DNA from: Nitrospirota bacterium
GTDB lineage: Bacteria; Nitrospirota; Nitrospiria; Nitrospirales; Nitrospiraceae
Length of the DNA: 64,000 nt
Assembly (NCBI GenBank): GCA_040755395.1
Contig: JBFMAX010000001.1
Coordinates: 1 to 64,000, forward strand
Direction: 5' to 3'
Under the pieces are notes generated by a model. That model was not told the DNA's origin. It was given only the letters and a program-made list of their open reading frames with translations, and did not search any database. Below, one piece after another: positions 26,337 through 34,094 of this stretch (position 1 is its first letter; each line of letters opens with the position of its first letter). The position numbers and the translations under genes were made by a program.

Positions 26337-27805
26337 CTAAATTCGTGAGGAAAATGCTCGATCGCCGTCAGCACCGGATAGGGCGCGCGGCCGCCGAGCG
26401 CGCAGAGACTCGCCGTTTTCATCGTCTCGCCGAGATCGGCCAGCAGCGCCAGATCGTCGGCGGTCCCGCGGCCCGCCTGGATGCGTTCCAAGATCTCCCG
26501 GCCCCGCACGGACCCGATCCGGCAGGGTGTGCACTTTCCGCAAGACTCGTCCGCCGTGAACGCCATGAAATGCCGCGCCAACTCGACCATGTCCGTCTCA
26601 TGGTCGTACACCACGATGCCGCCGTGCCCCAGGATCGCGCCGGCCTCCGCGAAGGCGTCGTAGCAGATCGGAATGTCGAGCTTGGATTCCGGAAACAAGC
26701 TCCCCAATGGTCCACCGACCTGCACGGCCTTGAAGCGCGCGCCGGGAGCCATGCCTCCGCCGAAGCGGTCCAGCACGTCGCGCAAGGTCAGGCCGAACGG
26801 AACTTCGACGAGCCCCGGTTGTTTCACCCGTCCGCCGATCTGGAGAGGGATCGTCCCGCGCGACCGTTCGGTGCCCAGCGAGGCGTGCCAGGCGCCGCCG
26901 CGCGAGAGGATATTCGGCACGGTGGCGAAGGTCAGCACATTGCTCACGATGGTCGGCCGGCCGTAAAGCCCGGAGACCGCGGGATAGGGAGGCTTGGCGC
27001 GCACCACGCCGCGACGGCCTTCCAGGGATTCCAGCAGGGCCGTCTCTTCCCCGCAGACGTAAGAGCCGGCGCCGCTCACGACTTCCAGCCGGAAAGGAGT
27101 GCGGCCGAGTTGCAAGAGACCGGTCCGCTCGGCCTCATCAATGGCGGCCCGCAGCGTCCCGGCCGCGGCCGGATATTCCTGACGGCAATAGATGTAGCCG
27201 CTGTCGGCGCCGATGGCGCGGGCGCAGATCAGCATGCCCTCGATCAGGCGGAAAGGCTCCCCTTCCATAACCATACGGTCGCAGTAGGTTCCGGCGTCGC
27301 CCTCATCGGCGTTGGCGACCACGTATTTCCGGCCGGCCGGCGCCTGGCGGGCCACATCCCACTTGTTCCAGACCGGGAAGGCGGCGCCGCCGCGGCCTCG
27401 TAGTCCGGAGAGACGCACCTCTTCGATGATGGCCTCAGGGGACATCGATCTGGCGGCCTCGAGTCCCTTGAGTCCGCCGTGGGAGCGATAGTCCTCCAGC
27501 GAGAGCGGCCGGGTCACGCCGAAGTTCGCGAAGGTGACCCGTGTCTGCTCCTTAAGAAAGGGAATCTGATCGACGGGGACGCCGCCCGCGCCGTTCACGA
27601 TCCGGGGCACGTCGTCCGGGGTCACGTTGAACCAGGCGATGCGCCCGCCCGGCGTGTCCCGTTCGACCATCGGCTCGAGGAAAAACGCGCCCCGCGAGGA
27701 CGTCCGGATCACCTCGACGCCGGGCCGATCGCGCAAGGCTTCCGCCACTCGATCGGCGCCCGCGGCAACGGCCGATGTATCGCTTGAAAGGTAGAGGCGA
27801 ACCAT
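26321..27805 (-). CDS. fdsB: formate dehydrogenase, NuoF-like diaphorase subunit
   Basis: 494 residues: an N-terminal thioredoxin-like part, then the NuoF core with the NADH/FMN motif GLRGRGGAAFPVWNKW (about 136-151), NADEGDAGTYCDR, GAGSYVCGEETALLESLEG, and the 4Fe-4S site ESCGKCTPCRIG. It transfers electrons from the FeS chain of FdsA to NAD+. The last four residues (PHYS) and the TGA come from the inverted repeat of transposon copy 1, so the original C terminus was cut by the insertion. The loss looks short. Confidence 0.92.
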   Translation of the reverse strand: MVRLYLSSDTSAVAAGADRVAEALRDRPGVEVIRTSSRGAFFLEPMVERDTPGGRIAWFNVTPDDVPRIVNGAGGVPVDQIPFLKEQTRVTFANFGVTRPLSLEDYRSHGGLKGLEAARSMSPEAIIEEVRLSGLRGRGGAAFPVWNKWDVARQAPAGRKYVVANADEGDAGTYCDRMVMEGEPFRLIEGMLICARAIGADSGYIYCRQEYPAAAGTLRAAIDEAERTGLLQLGRTPFRLEVVSGAGSYVCGEETALLESLEGRRGVVRAKPPYPAVSGLYGRPTIVSNVLTFATVPNILSRGGAWHASLGTERSRGTIPLQIGGRVKQPGLVEVPFGLTLRDVLDRFGGGMAPGARFKAVQVGGPLGSLFPESKLDIPICYDAFAEAGAILGHGGIVVYDHETDMVELARHFMAFTADESCGKCTPCRIGSVRGREILERIQAGRGTADDLALLADLGETMKTASLCALGGRAPYPVLTAIEHFPHEFSPHYS

Positions 27806-27810
27806 ACATT

Positions 27811-27930
27811 AGCTTTCAGCTTTCAGCTTTCAGTCATCAGCTATCAGCTAAACTCTCTCCCTCGCCCTCCCCTATTTAGGGGGAGGGAAGGGTGGGGGTA
27901 CTGACGGCTGATAGCTGACAGCCGAAAGCT
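27811..27930. repeat. 7-base-period array flanking a hairpin (array 7)
   Basis: Three perfect AGCTTTC units lead into AGTCATC and AGCTATC on the left. On the right CTGACGG, CTGATAG and CTGACAG are the inverted sense of the same units. Between them sits a C/G-rich hairpin (27853-27900). The entire gap between fdsG and fdsB is this composite palindrome. Confidence 0.7.
27853..27900. repeat. C/G-rich hairpin repeat, copy C
   Basis: CCCTCCCCTA pairs with TAGGGGGAGGG around a very short loop. It is the core of array 7 and related to copies at 4083, 7931 and 30039. Placed within the fds operon, it could attenuate or process the transcript. Confidence 0.6.
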
Positions 27931-27933
27931 TCC

Positions 27934-28404
27934 TTACTTGTACTTCTCAATGACCGCCGCAAGCTCCGCCGGCGTCATCCGCCCGTACAGATCGCCGTCA
28001 ATGATGACGGAGGGCGAGACCGCGCAGTTGCCGACGCAATAGACGTTCTCCAATGTGAAACGGCCGTCCGGCGTCGTTTCTCCGACCCCGACCTGCAATC
28101 GGTCGCGCAACTGACAGAGCACCCGTGCGCTGCGGTTCGCAAGGCAAGATTCGCCCATGCAGACGCGGATGAGATGGCGCCCCGTGGTCCTGACGCGCAA
28201 ATCAGGGTAATAGGAGAGTACGCCGGCCACATCCGCTTCCGTCACCTGCAGCGCATGGGCGATCTCTCCGACGGCGTTCGGGGGCACATGCCCCAGCCTT
28301 TCCTGTACTACGAGCAAGGTCTGCAGTACGTTCGCCCGGTCCGGCCGCTGCGGCCGGCACCTATCGAGAATCTCGGCCAGGAGCGACGCCTGCTCGTCCT
28401 TCAT
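27934..28404 (-). CDS. fdsG: formate dehydrogenase, NuoE-like 2Fe-2S subunit
   Basis: 156 residues from the ATG at 28404. The thioredoxin-like 2Fe-2S ligands are in RVCMGESCLANRSA and YCVGNCAVSP, the four-cysteine pattern of NuoE/HoxE/FdsG. The family length is normal. With FdsB it forms the NAD+-reducing part of the formate dehydrogenase. The start overlaps the stop of the upstream hypothetical gene (ATGA), implying translational coupling. Confidence 0.92.
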   Translation of the reverse strand: MKDEQASLLAEILDRCRPQRPDRANVLQTLLVVQERLGHVPPNAVGEIAHALQVTEADVAGVLSYYPDLRVRTTGRHLIRVCMGESCLANRSARVLCQLRDRLQVGVGETTPDGRFTLENVYCVGNCAVSPSVIIDGDLYGRMTPAELAAVIEKYK

Positions 28405-29792
28405 CGCACCACCTCTTCGATCCCGACATGGGCGCGGAGCCTGTTGTAGTCGAATGCCGGCCGACCCGTTCGCCGCCGGCCGATGTCGTTCCGTTCCATC
28501 TCGTCGATGAGCGCCGCGACCTTGTCGCGCGCCGCGGGAGACGCCGCCGCGTGGCGAGGCGTCTGCCCGCCGAGCGCGGGCGACTCCTGATCGGCCCATT
28601 CGAGGTATGTGGTCTCCAAAAAGGAGGCCAGCAGCGCCCGATCTTCTTCCGGGGTAATCACGAGAGACACCGGCTTCTCTGCGGCGAGATCCGACACAGA
28701 GGGCCGACGACCCGGCGGAGTCGTGGACTCTCCTCGAAACCGGAGCGCATACCCGAACGCGTACGCCATCCGGTGTTTGATCTCTTCCAAGCGATCGCGC
28801 AAGTCGCACTCGACCATCAGTTGGGTCGGTGTCAACGTCAGCCTGGCTATGACGCCGGTTCGTCCATTAGTCCCATCCCCGCGCTGCACCCAGGTACGCA
28901 CCTGACGTGTTCCCCATCCAGGCCCGTCCTCGAGCTGCAGGATGGCCTCCAGCTCCAGCCCCTCCATCGCCGCCAAGCCGTCCGCCAGAAACCGATACTC
29001 ATGATGCTCGTAGAACGCGATGGCGTAGAGATAGGGCTGGCCGTCGGGCGTGCAATAGCGGATGTTCGTCACCGCCTGAAGCAACGCGGCGAAACGCATC
29101 CTCGCGAAGTTCCAAAGGAGGACGTAGCCGTAGAGCTTGGCGAACTCCGTCCATTCACCGAGCGCGAAGGACCCGGAGGCGGCCTCCATGGCAAGCCGCT
29201 GTTCGTGGGTGAGTTGGTAGAGGCTTTGAGCGTCGGATGCGCTCAGCACGATGGCGCTCCCGGGAATGACCGCGCGATCGGTGTCGGGATCGCCCGGTTC
29301 ACGGATGAGCCTCGTGAACAGGATCTGCCCGGCCGCCAGCCCCTTGGCGAACTCGCCGCCGGTGACGCGGAATACCTGACTGTCGCCGACCGAACGCACG
29401 GCGAACATCCCGCTCGGAGGGCCGACCTCAGCGGGCATCACCTCCAAGAGATCCATATACGAATGCTTCAACGGGTCCAACCAGGCGCGCTCCTCGTCGG
29501 GCACGTGCTCCGTAATCGTGTCCCGGAGTTGCTCGATCAGACTCAACTGCCCTTCGGGGTAGAAGTCTGCGTAGACATACAGATTCGCCAGTTCCACCTC
29601 TTGCGCCAGAGGCGCGAGGGGCGTCGCCGCGCCCGCTTCCAGATACGGTCTGAGCGCCTGCTCCAGCGCCGCCTTTCGTTGTCCCGCGAATCCCGGCTCC
29701 AACGACAAGGCTTCGAGGCGCGCCAGGACCGCCTCCAGGGACGGCTTCATCGGCGCCCACAGGCCGGCCGTCTGTTCATTCGCGAGCTTCAT
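28401..29792 (-). CDS. unknown protein coupled to fdsG
   Basis: 463 residues, soluble, with no signal or membrane segment. The C terminus has a segment ALGGQTPRHAAASPAARDKV that resembles the MbcA/ParS-like tail found in some SEC-C and toxin-antitoxin proteins; the rest is not recognised. It shares an ATGA overlap with fdsG and itself overlaps the upstream DUF2934 gene by 17 bases, so the three are likely made together. A role in formate dehydrogenase assembly or regulation is possible only by position. Confidence 0.75.
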   Translation of the reverse strand: MKLANEQTAGLWAPMKPSLEAVLARLEALSLEPGFAGQRKAALEQALRPYLEAGAATPLAPLAQEVELANLYVYADFYPEGQLSLIEQLRDTITEHVPDEERAWLDPLKHSYMDLLEVMPAEVGPPSGMFAVRSVGDSQVFRVTGGEFAKGLAAGQILFTRLIREPGDPDTDRAVIPGSAIVLSASDAQSLYQLTHEQRLAMEAASGSFALGEWTEFAKLYGYVLLWNFARMRFAALLQAVTNIRYCTPDGQPYLYAIAFYEHHEYRFLADGLAAMEGLELEAILQLEDGPGWGTRQVRTWVQRGDGTNGRTGVIARLTLTPTQLMVECDLRDRLEEIKHRMAYAFGYALRFRGESTTPPGRRPSVSDLAAEKPVSLVITPEEDRALLASFLETTYLEWADQESPALGGQTPRHAAASPAARDKVAALIDEMERNDIGRRRTGRPAFDYNRLRAHVGIEEVVR

Positions 29793-30003
29793 GAATCTCC
29801 TCCATCACGATGGCTTCGGCATCCAGCCAATCCTGCAACGCGTAACCTTCGCGCCGTCCCCGTTCTTCCCACAGTTCGTAGGCCTTGGTGGCGATCCGTT
29901 CCCACATGCCGTCCGGCAACTCGATGGGTTTCTGAGCGGAGACGGCTACGGTCCGTTTGGGCGTCGCCTTGGCAGCGCCGTTTTTCTTGACCGAGACTTT
30001 CAT
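29776..30003 (-). CDS. DUF2934 small protein
   Basis: 75 residues from the ATG at 30003, after a GGGAGG site. A basic, Ala/Lys-rich N terminus leads into KAYELWEERGRREGYALQD and WLDAEAIV, the conserved DUF2934 pattern. The family is common in Nitrospira-like and plant-associated bacteria and has no settled function. It is the first gene of the likely operon leading to fdsG-fdsB-fdsA. Confidence 0.85.
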   Translation of the reverse strand: MKVSVKKNGAAKATPKRTVAVSAQKPIELPDGMWERIATKAYELWEERGRREGYALQDWLDAEAIVMEEIHEARE

Positions 30004-30038
30004 GACATCCTCCCTGTTCTGAAAATAGCCAATAGCTT

Positions 30039-30093
30039 CACCCCCACCCTCCCCTCCCCCTTCAAGGGGGAGGGTCTCGGGGAGGGGGTTTTT
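30039..30093. repeat. C/G-rich hairpin repeat, copy D
   Basis: CCCTCCCCCTT and AAGGGGGAGGG form a long perfect stem, enlarged by outer CCCC and GGGG arms, and a T5 run follows on the plus strand. No plus-strand gene precedes it, so a terminator role would serve only antisense transcription. Confidence 0.6.
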
Positions 30094-30107
30094 CATGCTG
30101 CCGGGGT

Positions 30108-30134
30108 ACCCGTTGCTCTGACGCGGCAACGGGT
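30108..30134. repeat. 9-bp-stem hairpin, also found in transposon copy 2
   Basis: ACCCGTTGC and GCAACGGGT enclose a 9-base loop beginning TCT. The same stem and loop start occur at 44211-44237, inside transposon copy 2. In both places it is preceded by GGGGT or GGGT. Confidence 0.6.
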
Positions 30135-30167
30135 CGTGGCCGACATCTCATGACGACTGTGGAGAAC

Positions 30168-30223
30168 ATAGCGAGCGGCAAGTAGCCAACAGCTCTCAGC
30201 TATTCGCTGTTCGTTGTTGGCTC
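30168..30223. repeat. 7-base-period array over the usp 3' end (array 8)
   Basis: Eight heptads. The left half carries GTAGCCA and ACAGCTC; the right half carries TTCGCTG and TTCGTTG in inverted sense. The usp gene stop codon (30200) lies within it, so its last residues (PTTNSE) are array-encoded. Confidence 0.6.
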
Positions 30224-31165
30224 AATTTTATGAACGACCGGCCGATGATCCGGCGCGAACTTCGGACTCCGCACCGTCAACACCGGGCAGTCCGCCCGCC
30301 GCAGCACCGCTTCGGTGACGCTGCCGTTGACCAAGTGAGAAATCCCCCGGCGGCCGTGCGTGCCCATCACGATGAGATCGACCGCCTGGCTGCGCGCATG
30401 GTCGAGAATGGAATCCGCCGGCAGACCTCCCCGCAGCGCCTCGTCCGCCTTCAGTCCGCACCCGGCCGCCGCCGCGGTCAGATCCCGGAGCCGCCGGCCG
30501 AGCTTCGCCCGCTTTTCTTCCAATTCGGACGGATGAGACAGCGTGAAATCCAAACCGTACGCCAGCGGCTCCATGACATAGAGAATCGTGACGGCCGCGT
30601 TCAATCGCTTGGCGACCTGTACCGCATACTCCAACGCATCCAGCGAGCAGTCGGAAAAATCGATCGGCACCAGCATCCGTCGGACCACGATCGGCGAGGA
30701 ACGGTCCGGGACCTGCGCCGTCCTCGGTTTGTGCCCGCGAACCGCCAACACCGGACAGGGCGCGCCGCGAATGACCCGCTCCGCCGTGCTCCCCAGGAGC
30801 ACATGCTCCAGGCCGGTCCGGCCGTGCGTCCCGACGACCACTAGGTCGTCGCCGTTGTCACGGGCGATCGCGGTGATCTTCTGGCTGGGAATCCCGATCA
30901 CGACCTGCTTCTTCGCCGAAAGCCCGACTTGCGAAGCCCGCTCCGCCAACCGCTCGAGATGGCGATCGGCCTCTTTCCGGAGTTGGCCCAGGTACACGTC
31001 GTTGATCGGATACTCGGGGTTCATCCCGGGCGGAAATTCCAACACGCTCACCATATCGAGGCTGGCCCCCCAAGCCGAAGCCAGGAACAGCGCATACTCC
31101 TCGGCGCGAGCCGCGTAAGCCGAGCCGTCGGTGGCTAAGAGGATGCGGTGAATGAGCGGTGTCAT
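30200..31165 (-). CDS. tandem UspA universal stress protein
   Basis: 321 residues from the ATG at 31165 (MTPLIHRILLATDG), two UspA domains with VVGTHGRTGLEHVLLGSTA and VMGTHGRRGISHLVNGSVT, both with the ATP-binding G-2x-G-9x-G(S) pattern. Sequence upstream of this ATG is a perfect CCGTTGT-type tandem repeat; read in frame it would add repeated NGQRTTD residues, which are almost certainly not natural. The C-terminal residues are supplied by array 8. Thus both ends of this gene touch 7-base arrays. Confidence 0.9.
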   Translation of the reverse strand: MTPLIHRILLATDGSAYAARAEEYALFLASAWGASLDMVSVLEFPPGMNPEYPINDVYLGQLRKEADRHLERLAERASQVGLSAKKQVVIGIPSQKITAIARDNGDDLVVVGTHGRTGLEHVLLGSTAERVIRGAPCPVLAVRGHKPRTAQVPDRSSPIVVRRMLVPIDFSDCSLDALEYAVQVAKRLNAAVTILYVMEPLAYGLDFTLSHPSELEEKRAKLGRRLRDLTAAAAGCGLKADEALRGGLPADSILDHARSQAVDLIVMGTHGRRGISHLVNGSVTEAVLRRADCPVLTVRSPKFAPDHRPVVHKIEPTTNSE

Positions 31166-31263
31166 CCGTTGTCCGTTGTCCGTTGTCCGTTGTCCGTTGT
31201 CCGTTGTCCGTTGCCCGTTGCCTTTCACCCCTCAGCCTTTACCCCTTACCCCTCACGCCTCAG
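31166..31263. repeat. 7-base tandem repeat, six perfect units (array 9)
   Basis: Six identical CCGTTGT units (31166-31207), two CCGTTGC, then six degenerate pyrimidine-rich heptads such as CCCTCAG and CCTTTAC, fourteen units in all. It fills the space between the cupredoxin gene and the usp start, where a ribosome site should be. Confidence 0.85.
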
Positions 31264-31268
31264 GTCCT

Positions 31269-31697
31269 TCAGACCGCTTCGACATTGAGCAACAACAACT
31301 CGCCCTTCATGCCGGGATGAATCGAGCACTTGAATTCGTACCGTCCCGGTCGTTCGATTGTGAACCGGATCTCGGTCTGCTTCTTCGGATCCAGAAAGAC
31401 GCCGCCGATCCCCTTGCCGTAGGAAATGACCCCGTCGCTCTCGACCTTGGTCAAGGTGCCTTCGAACATCGGCGACCCGAAGTCGTGTCGCTCCCCGTCC
31501 TGATTCCGGATCACGATCACCGTGGGCAGGCCGAGCCGCAACGGCGCCTGTTTGGCGACGAACGCATACTCCTTGATCGTGACATCGACGCGCTGCTCGG
31601 TTTGCGCGCCGACCGGCGCCAAGCACCCGAGCGCGATACAGCCGGCCACCACCACCTTGCTCATCCATCTGCGCGCATCCGATAGCCAGTGTGTCAT
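31269..31697 (-). CDS. periplasmic cupredoxin-like copper protein
   Basis: 142 residues with a signal peptide ending CLAPVGAQ. The fold carries the type 1 copper ligands: an upstream His in ERHDFGSP and the loop FKCSIHPGMKG, giving Cys, His and Met. It likely shuttles electrons or binds copper in the periplasm. Its ATG overlaps the TGA of the preceding usp gene (ATGA), an unusual coupling of a cytoplasmic stress protein and an exported copper protein. Confidence 0.88.
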   Translation of the reverse strand: MTHWLSDARRWMSKVVVAGCIALGCLAPVGAQTEQRVDVTIKEYAFVAKQAPLRLGLPTVIVIRNQDGERHDFGSPMFEGTLTKVESDGVISYGKGIGGVFLDPKKQTEIRFTIERPGRYEFKCSIHPGMKGELLLLNVEAV

Positions 31698-32206
31698 CGT
31701 CCTCCTCCTTCACGAGACTCCGTCCCGCGCGGCCGCAGTCGGACCGGCAACGGGACGGTCAAGACCGGACAACCCGCCGTCCGCACCACTTTTTCGGCCG
31801 TGCTGCCGAAAAAGATCTTGTCCACGCTCTCGACCTGGCCTCCATAACTGCCCATCACGACCAAATCCACCCTTTCCATGCGAGCCGTCCGGGCGATCTC
31901 GACAAAGGGAGCGCCCTCCGCCAACAGCCGCCGGATCGTCACCCCCTTGGCCTCTTCGAACTGCAACAGCCGACGCGCCTGGAGCCGCGCATGATGTCGT
32001 AACCGTTTCTTCTGCCCGGTTTCTTCTGACGGAAGCGCCAGCCCCAGCCTGTTCAACGCGGTCAAGCTCTTGGTATCGATGACGTGCAACAGCAGCACCT
32101 CCGCGTGGAACAGACGCGCCAACGACAGCGCGACACGGAACGCCTCCTCCGAGCACGGCGAGAAATCCACCGGGACCAGAATCTTCGAAAAGAGTCTCTC
32201 ACCCAT
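31694..32206 (-). CDS. single-domain UspA protein
   Basis: 170 residues from the ATG at 32206, which has a GAGAGGGT ribosome site. It begins MGERLFSKILVPVDFSPCS, the usual UspA start, and contains VVMGSYGGQ with FGSTAEKVVRTAGCPVLTV; the loop between the glycines is longer than the standard nine residues. It is coupled to the downstream cupredoxin gene by an ATGA overlap. An in-frame extension to 32398 has no support. Confidence 0.9.
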   Translation of the reverse strand: MGERLFSKILVPVDFSPCSEEAFRVALSLARLFHAEVLLLHVIDTKSLTALNRLGLALPSEETGQKKRLRHHARLQARRLLQFEEAKGVTIRRLLAEGAPFVEIARTARMERVDLVVMGSYGGQVESVDKIFFGSTAEKVVRTAGCPVLTVPLPVRLRPRGTESREGGGR

Positions 32207-32380
32207 AAGCACCCTCTCTACGCCCAAACGAGCGAATCGCTCATAGCAAGCCGCGAACAGCCAAGCCGCCCCTTCTTCTCCGCATCTAGCGTCCGGCAAG
32301 GGCAAGACACAGAGTGGATTCGCTGCCTGTCCGTCAGGGTCTGCGGAAATAGTCAGCAAGGCCGGTGCCACCTGCGGAGA

Positions 32381-32470
32381 GCAAACAGCGAATAGCAAGT
32401 AGCGAATAGCAAAGGGGGAAATCCCGCGGTAGCCGGCTGCGAGCTGTTCGCTGCCAGCTACCGGCTGAGA
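32381..32470. repeat. 7-base-period array, inverted halves (array 10)
   Basis: Left units GCAAACA, GCGAATA, GCAAGTA and GCGAATA; right units GCTGCGA, GCTGTTC, GCTGCCA and GCTACCG in inverted sense, with a short GGGGG/CCC centre. It occupies the space upstream of the usp-cupredoxin pair. Confidence 0.65.
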
Positions 32471-32529
32471 AGAAGGGGGAGTCTTGCTACAGTCCCACCT
32501 GAGTCCCTGTAGCGGAAGGCCACAAAGAC

Positions 32530-32557
32530 CGTGAATCGTGAGGCGTGACGCGTGGAC
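32530..32557. repeat. short 7-base-period array
   Basis: Four CGTGnnn heptads (CGTGAAT, CGTGAGG, CGTGACG, CGTGGAC). A looser pyrimidine-rich series with the same spacing follows at about 32620-32668. Confidence 0.5.
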
Positions 32558-32724
32558 CGCAGAAAGACAAAGCGGCTGCTCGTGTTCATCAGATGCCCGT
32601 GATCTTTCACGCTTGACGGATTCCTCTTAACCCGTTTACCTCTTCCTGCTTACCCCTCTCGCCTCGGCACGGCACCCCTCTTGCTCCGGATTCATTTATG
32701 TGAAAGGTCGGGAGGGAGAGACGG

Positions 32725-32820
32725 ATGACGAAAGCAGAGTGGTTACTGGTGGGGGCCGTCCTGTTAGGAGTAGCGATCGTCGTGTACTTCGTCTTCCTCT
32801 GCCCAACCGAATGCCACTGA
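32725..32820 (+). CDS. 31-residue single-helix membrane protein
   Basis: MTKAEWLLVGAVLL starts a single hydrophobic helix followed by the tail CPTECH. A strong GGGAGGGAG ribosome site lies 6-12 bases upstream. The C-terminal Cys/His residues might bind metal. Small size makes the call less certain, but the ribosome site and helix are convincing. Confidence 0.6.
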   Translation: MTKAEWLLVGAVLLGVAIVVYFVFLCPTECH

Positions 32821-32876
32821 CACGACCGGCACGAGGCTCGGGGCAAGGGGTCTAGACACTGCACCGGGAGGAGAAG

Positions 32877-33113
32877 ATGTACTGTGAACGATGTCACGGA
32901 CTCATGGTAGTGGATTCTTTCATTGATCTCCAAGACGACTCCGGACATCTGTGGCTACGGGCCTGGCGCTGTGTGAACTGCGGCGAGGTGAGCGACCCGG
33001 GCATCATCAAGAACCGATCGGCTCACCGGTTCTGGCTTGCCGGGCTTGCCGGGCGCATGTTGTCCAAGTCCAAACGGCCGCGCACCGTTGAGCTGATCCC
33101 GCTGGCCGCGTAA
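32877..33113 (+). CDS. small zinc-ribbon protein
   Basis: 78 residues beginning MYCERCHGLMV, with a second CVNCGE pair about 30 residues later, so two CxxC motifs can hold a zinc. The C-terminal half is basic (SKSKRPRT), which would suit nucleic-acid contact. GGGAGGAGAAG precedes the ATG. It is followed 12 bases later by the MgtE-like gene, likely one transcript. The function is unknown. Confidence 0.8.
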   Translation: MYCERCHGLMVVDSFIDLQDDSGHLWLRAWRCVNCGEVSDPGIIKNRSAHRFWLAGLAGRMLSKSKRPRTVELIPLAA

Positions 33114-33124
33114 CGGACACGGCG

Positions 33125-34072
33125 ATGACCACGGCCGCCGATCTGATGACACCCGCCGTGCCGCGTGCGAACCCCGACCACACTGCGGGGCAAACGCTCG
33201 CGTCGCTCCGCGAGCAGATATGGACCGAAGTCGGCCACATCTATCTCATCGACGCGGACGCCCGCCTCATCGGGCAGGTGCCGATCGAAACCCTGCTGAG
33301 CGCCGAAGCTCACCGCCGCCTTGACGATCTGCGAGGCGCGCCTCCCCTGGAAGTCTCGGCGGAGGACAACGCCGAAACCGTCGCCCTCACGGCGGTGGAG
33401 CGGCATGACGCCGACGTCGCGGTGATCGATGCGGAACGCCGGCTGTTGGGCGCGATTCCCATCGGTCGCTTGTTGGCGCTGCTTCACGAGGAACACGTGG
33501 ACGACTGGCTGCGCATGGGCGGCATCGGAAGGGTCCATCCGGAACCGACGGCCCAGGGCGGCACGTGGACGGCCTTCCGGGCTCGGTTGCCTTGGCTCCT
33601 GATGGGATTGGTCGGCGGGTTCCTGGCGGGTGGAATTGCGGAGACGTTCGAGACTTCGCTCAAGCGGGAAATCGCGCTGGCGTTCTTCCTGCCGCTCGTG
33701 GTCTATATGGCCGATGCGGTGGGCACGCAGACTGAAACCGTGCTGGTTCGAGCGTTGGCCTATGGGACCGTCCCGTTTGGGCCGCAACTTCTCCGGGAAG
33801 CCACCGTCGGCACGCTGATCGGCGGAACGATCGGGCTTCTGGCCGGAGCCGGGCTCTTGTATTGGGATGGACGAGCGTCCGTGGCCGTGATCGTCGCTAC
33901 AACGCTCGCCGTCACGGCGGTTGTCGCCACAGTGGTCGCGAGCCTCCTTCCGCTGGGCCTCGTCCGGCTCGGAGCCGACCCGGCGCTGGCCAGCGGGCCG
34001 GTGGCGACGGTGTTGCAGGATCTTCTCAGCGTGGCAACCTATTTGAGCATCGCCACGGTGATCCTGCGCTGA
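33125..34072 (+). CDS. MgtE-like divalent cation transporter (CBS pair plus membrane domain)
   Basis: 315 residues. Two CBS motifs (about 5-60 and 70-125; HIYLIDADARLIGQVP and VIDAERRLLGAIP) precede five membrane helices of the MgtE type (LPLVVYMADAVGTQTETV, matching the conserved pore helix). Full MgtE proteins have an extra N-terminal magnesium-sensing helical domain, absent here, so gating is probably simpler. Mg2+ or Co2+ import is the likely role. Confidence 0.85.
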   Translation: MTTAADLMTPAVPRANPDHTAGQTLASLREQIWTEVGHIYLIDADARLIGQVPIETLLSAEAHRRLDDLRGAPPLEVSAEDNAETVALTAVERHDADVAVIDAERRLLGAIPIGRLLALLHEEHVDDWLRMGGIGRVHPEPTAQGGTWTAFRARLPWLLMGLVGGFLAGGIAETFETSLKREIALAFFLPLVVYMADAVGTQTETVLVRALAYGTVPFGPQLLREATVGTLIGGTIGLLAGAGLLYWDGRASVAVIVATTLAVTAVVATVVASLLPLGLVRLGADPALASGPVATVLQDLLSVATYLSIATVILR

Positions 34073-34094
34073 TAGCGCGGGAAAGAGGGCACCA

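Noticed and set aside
30200-31228. Longer start for the usp gene through the CCGTTGT repeat
   Set aside because: The extra residues are repeats of NGQRTTD encoded by the tandem array; the fold begins at the ATG at 31165.
31166-31263. CRISPR array
   Set aside because: Units are 7 bases with no spacers and no cas genes are nearby.
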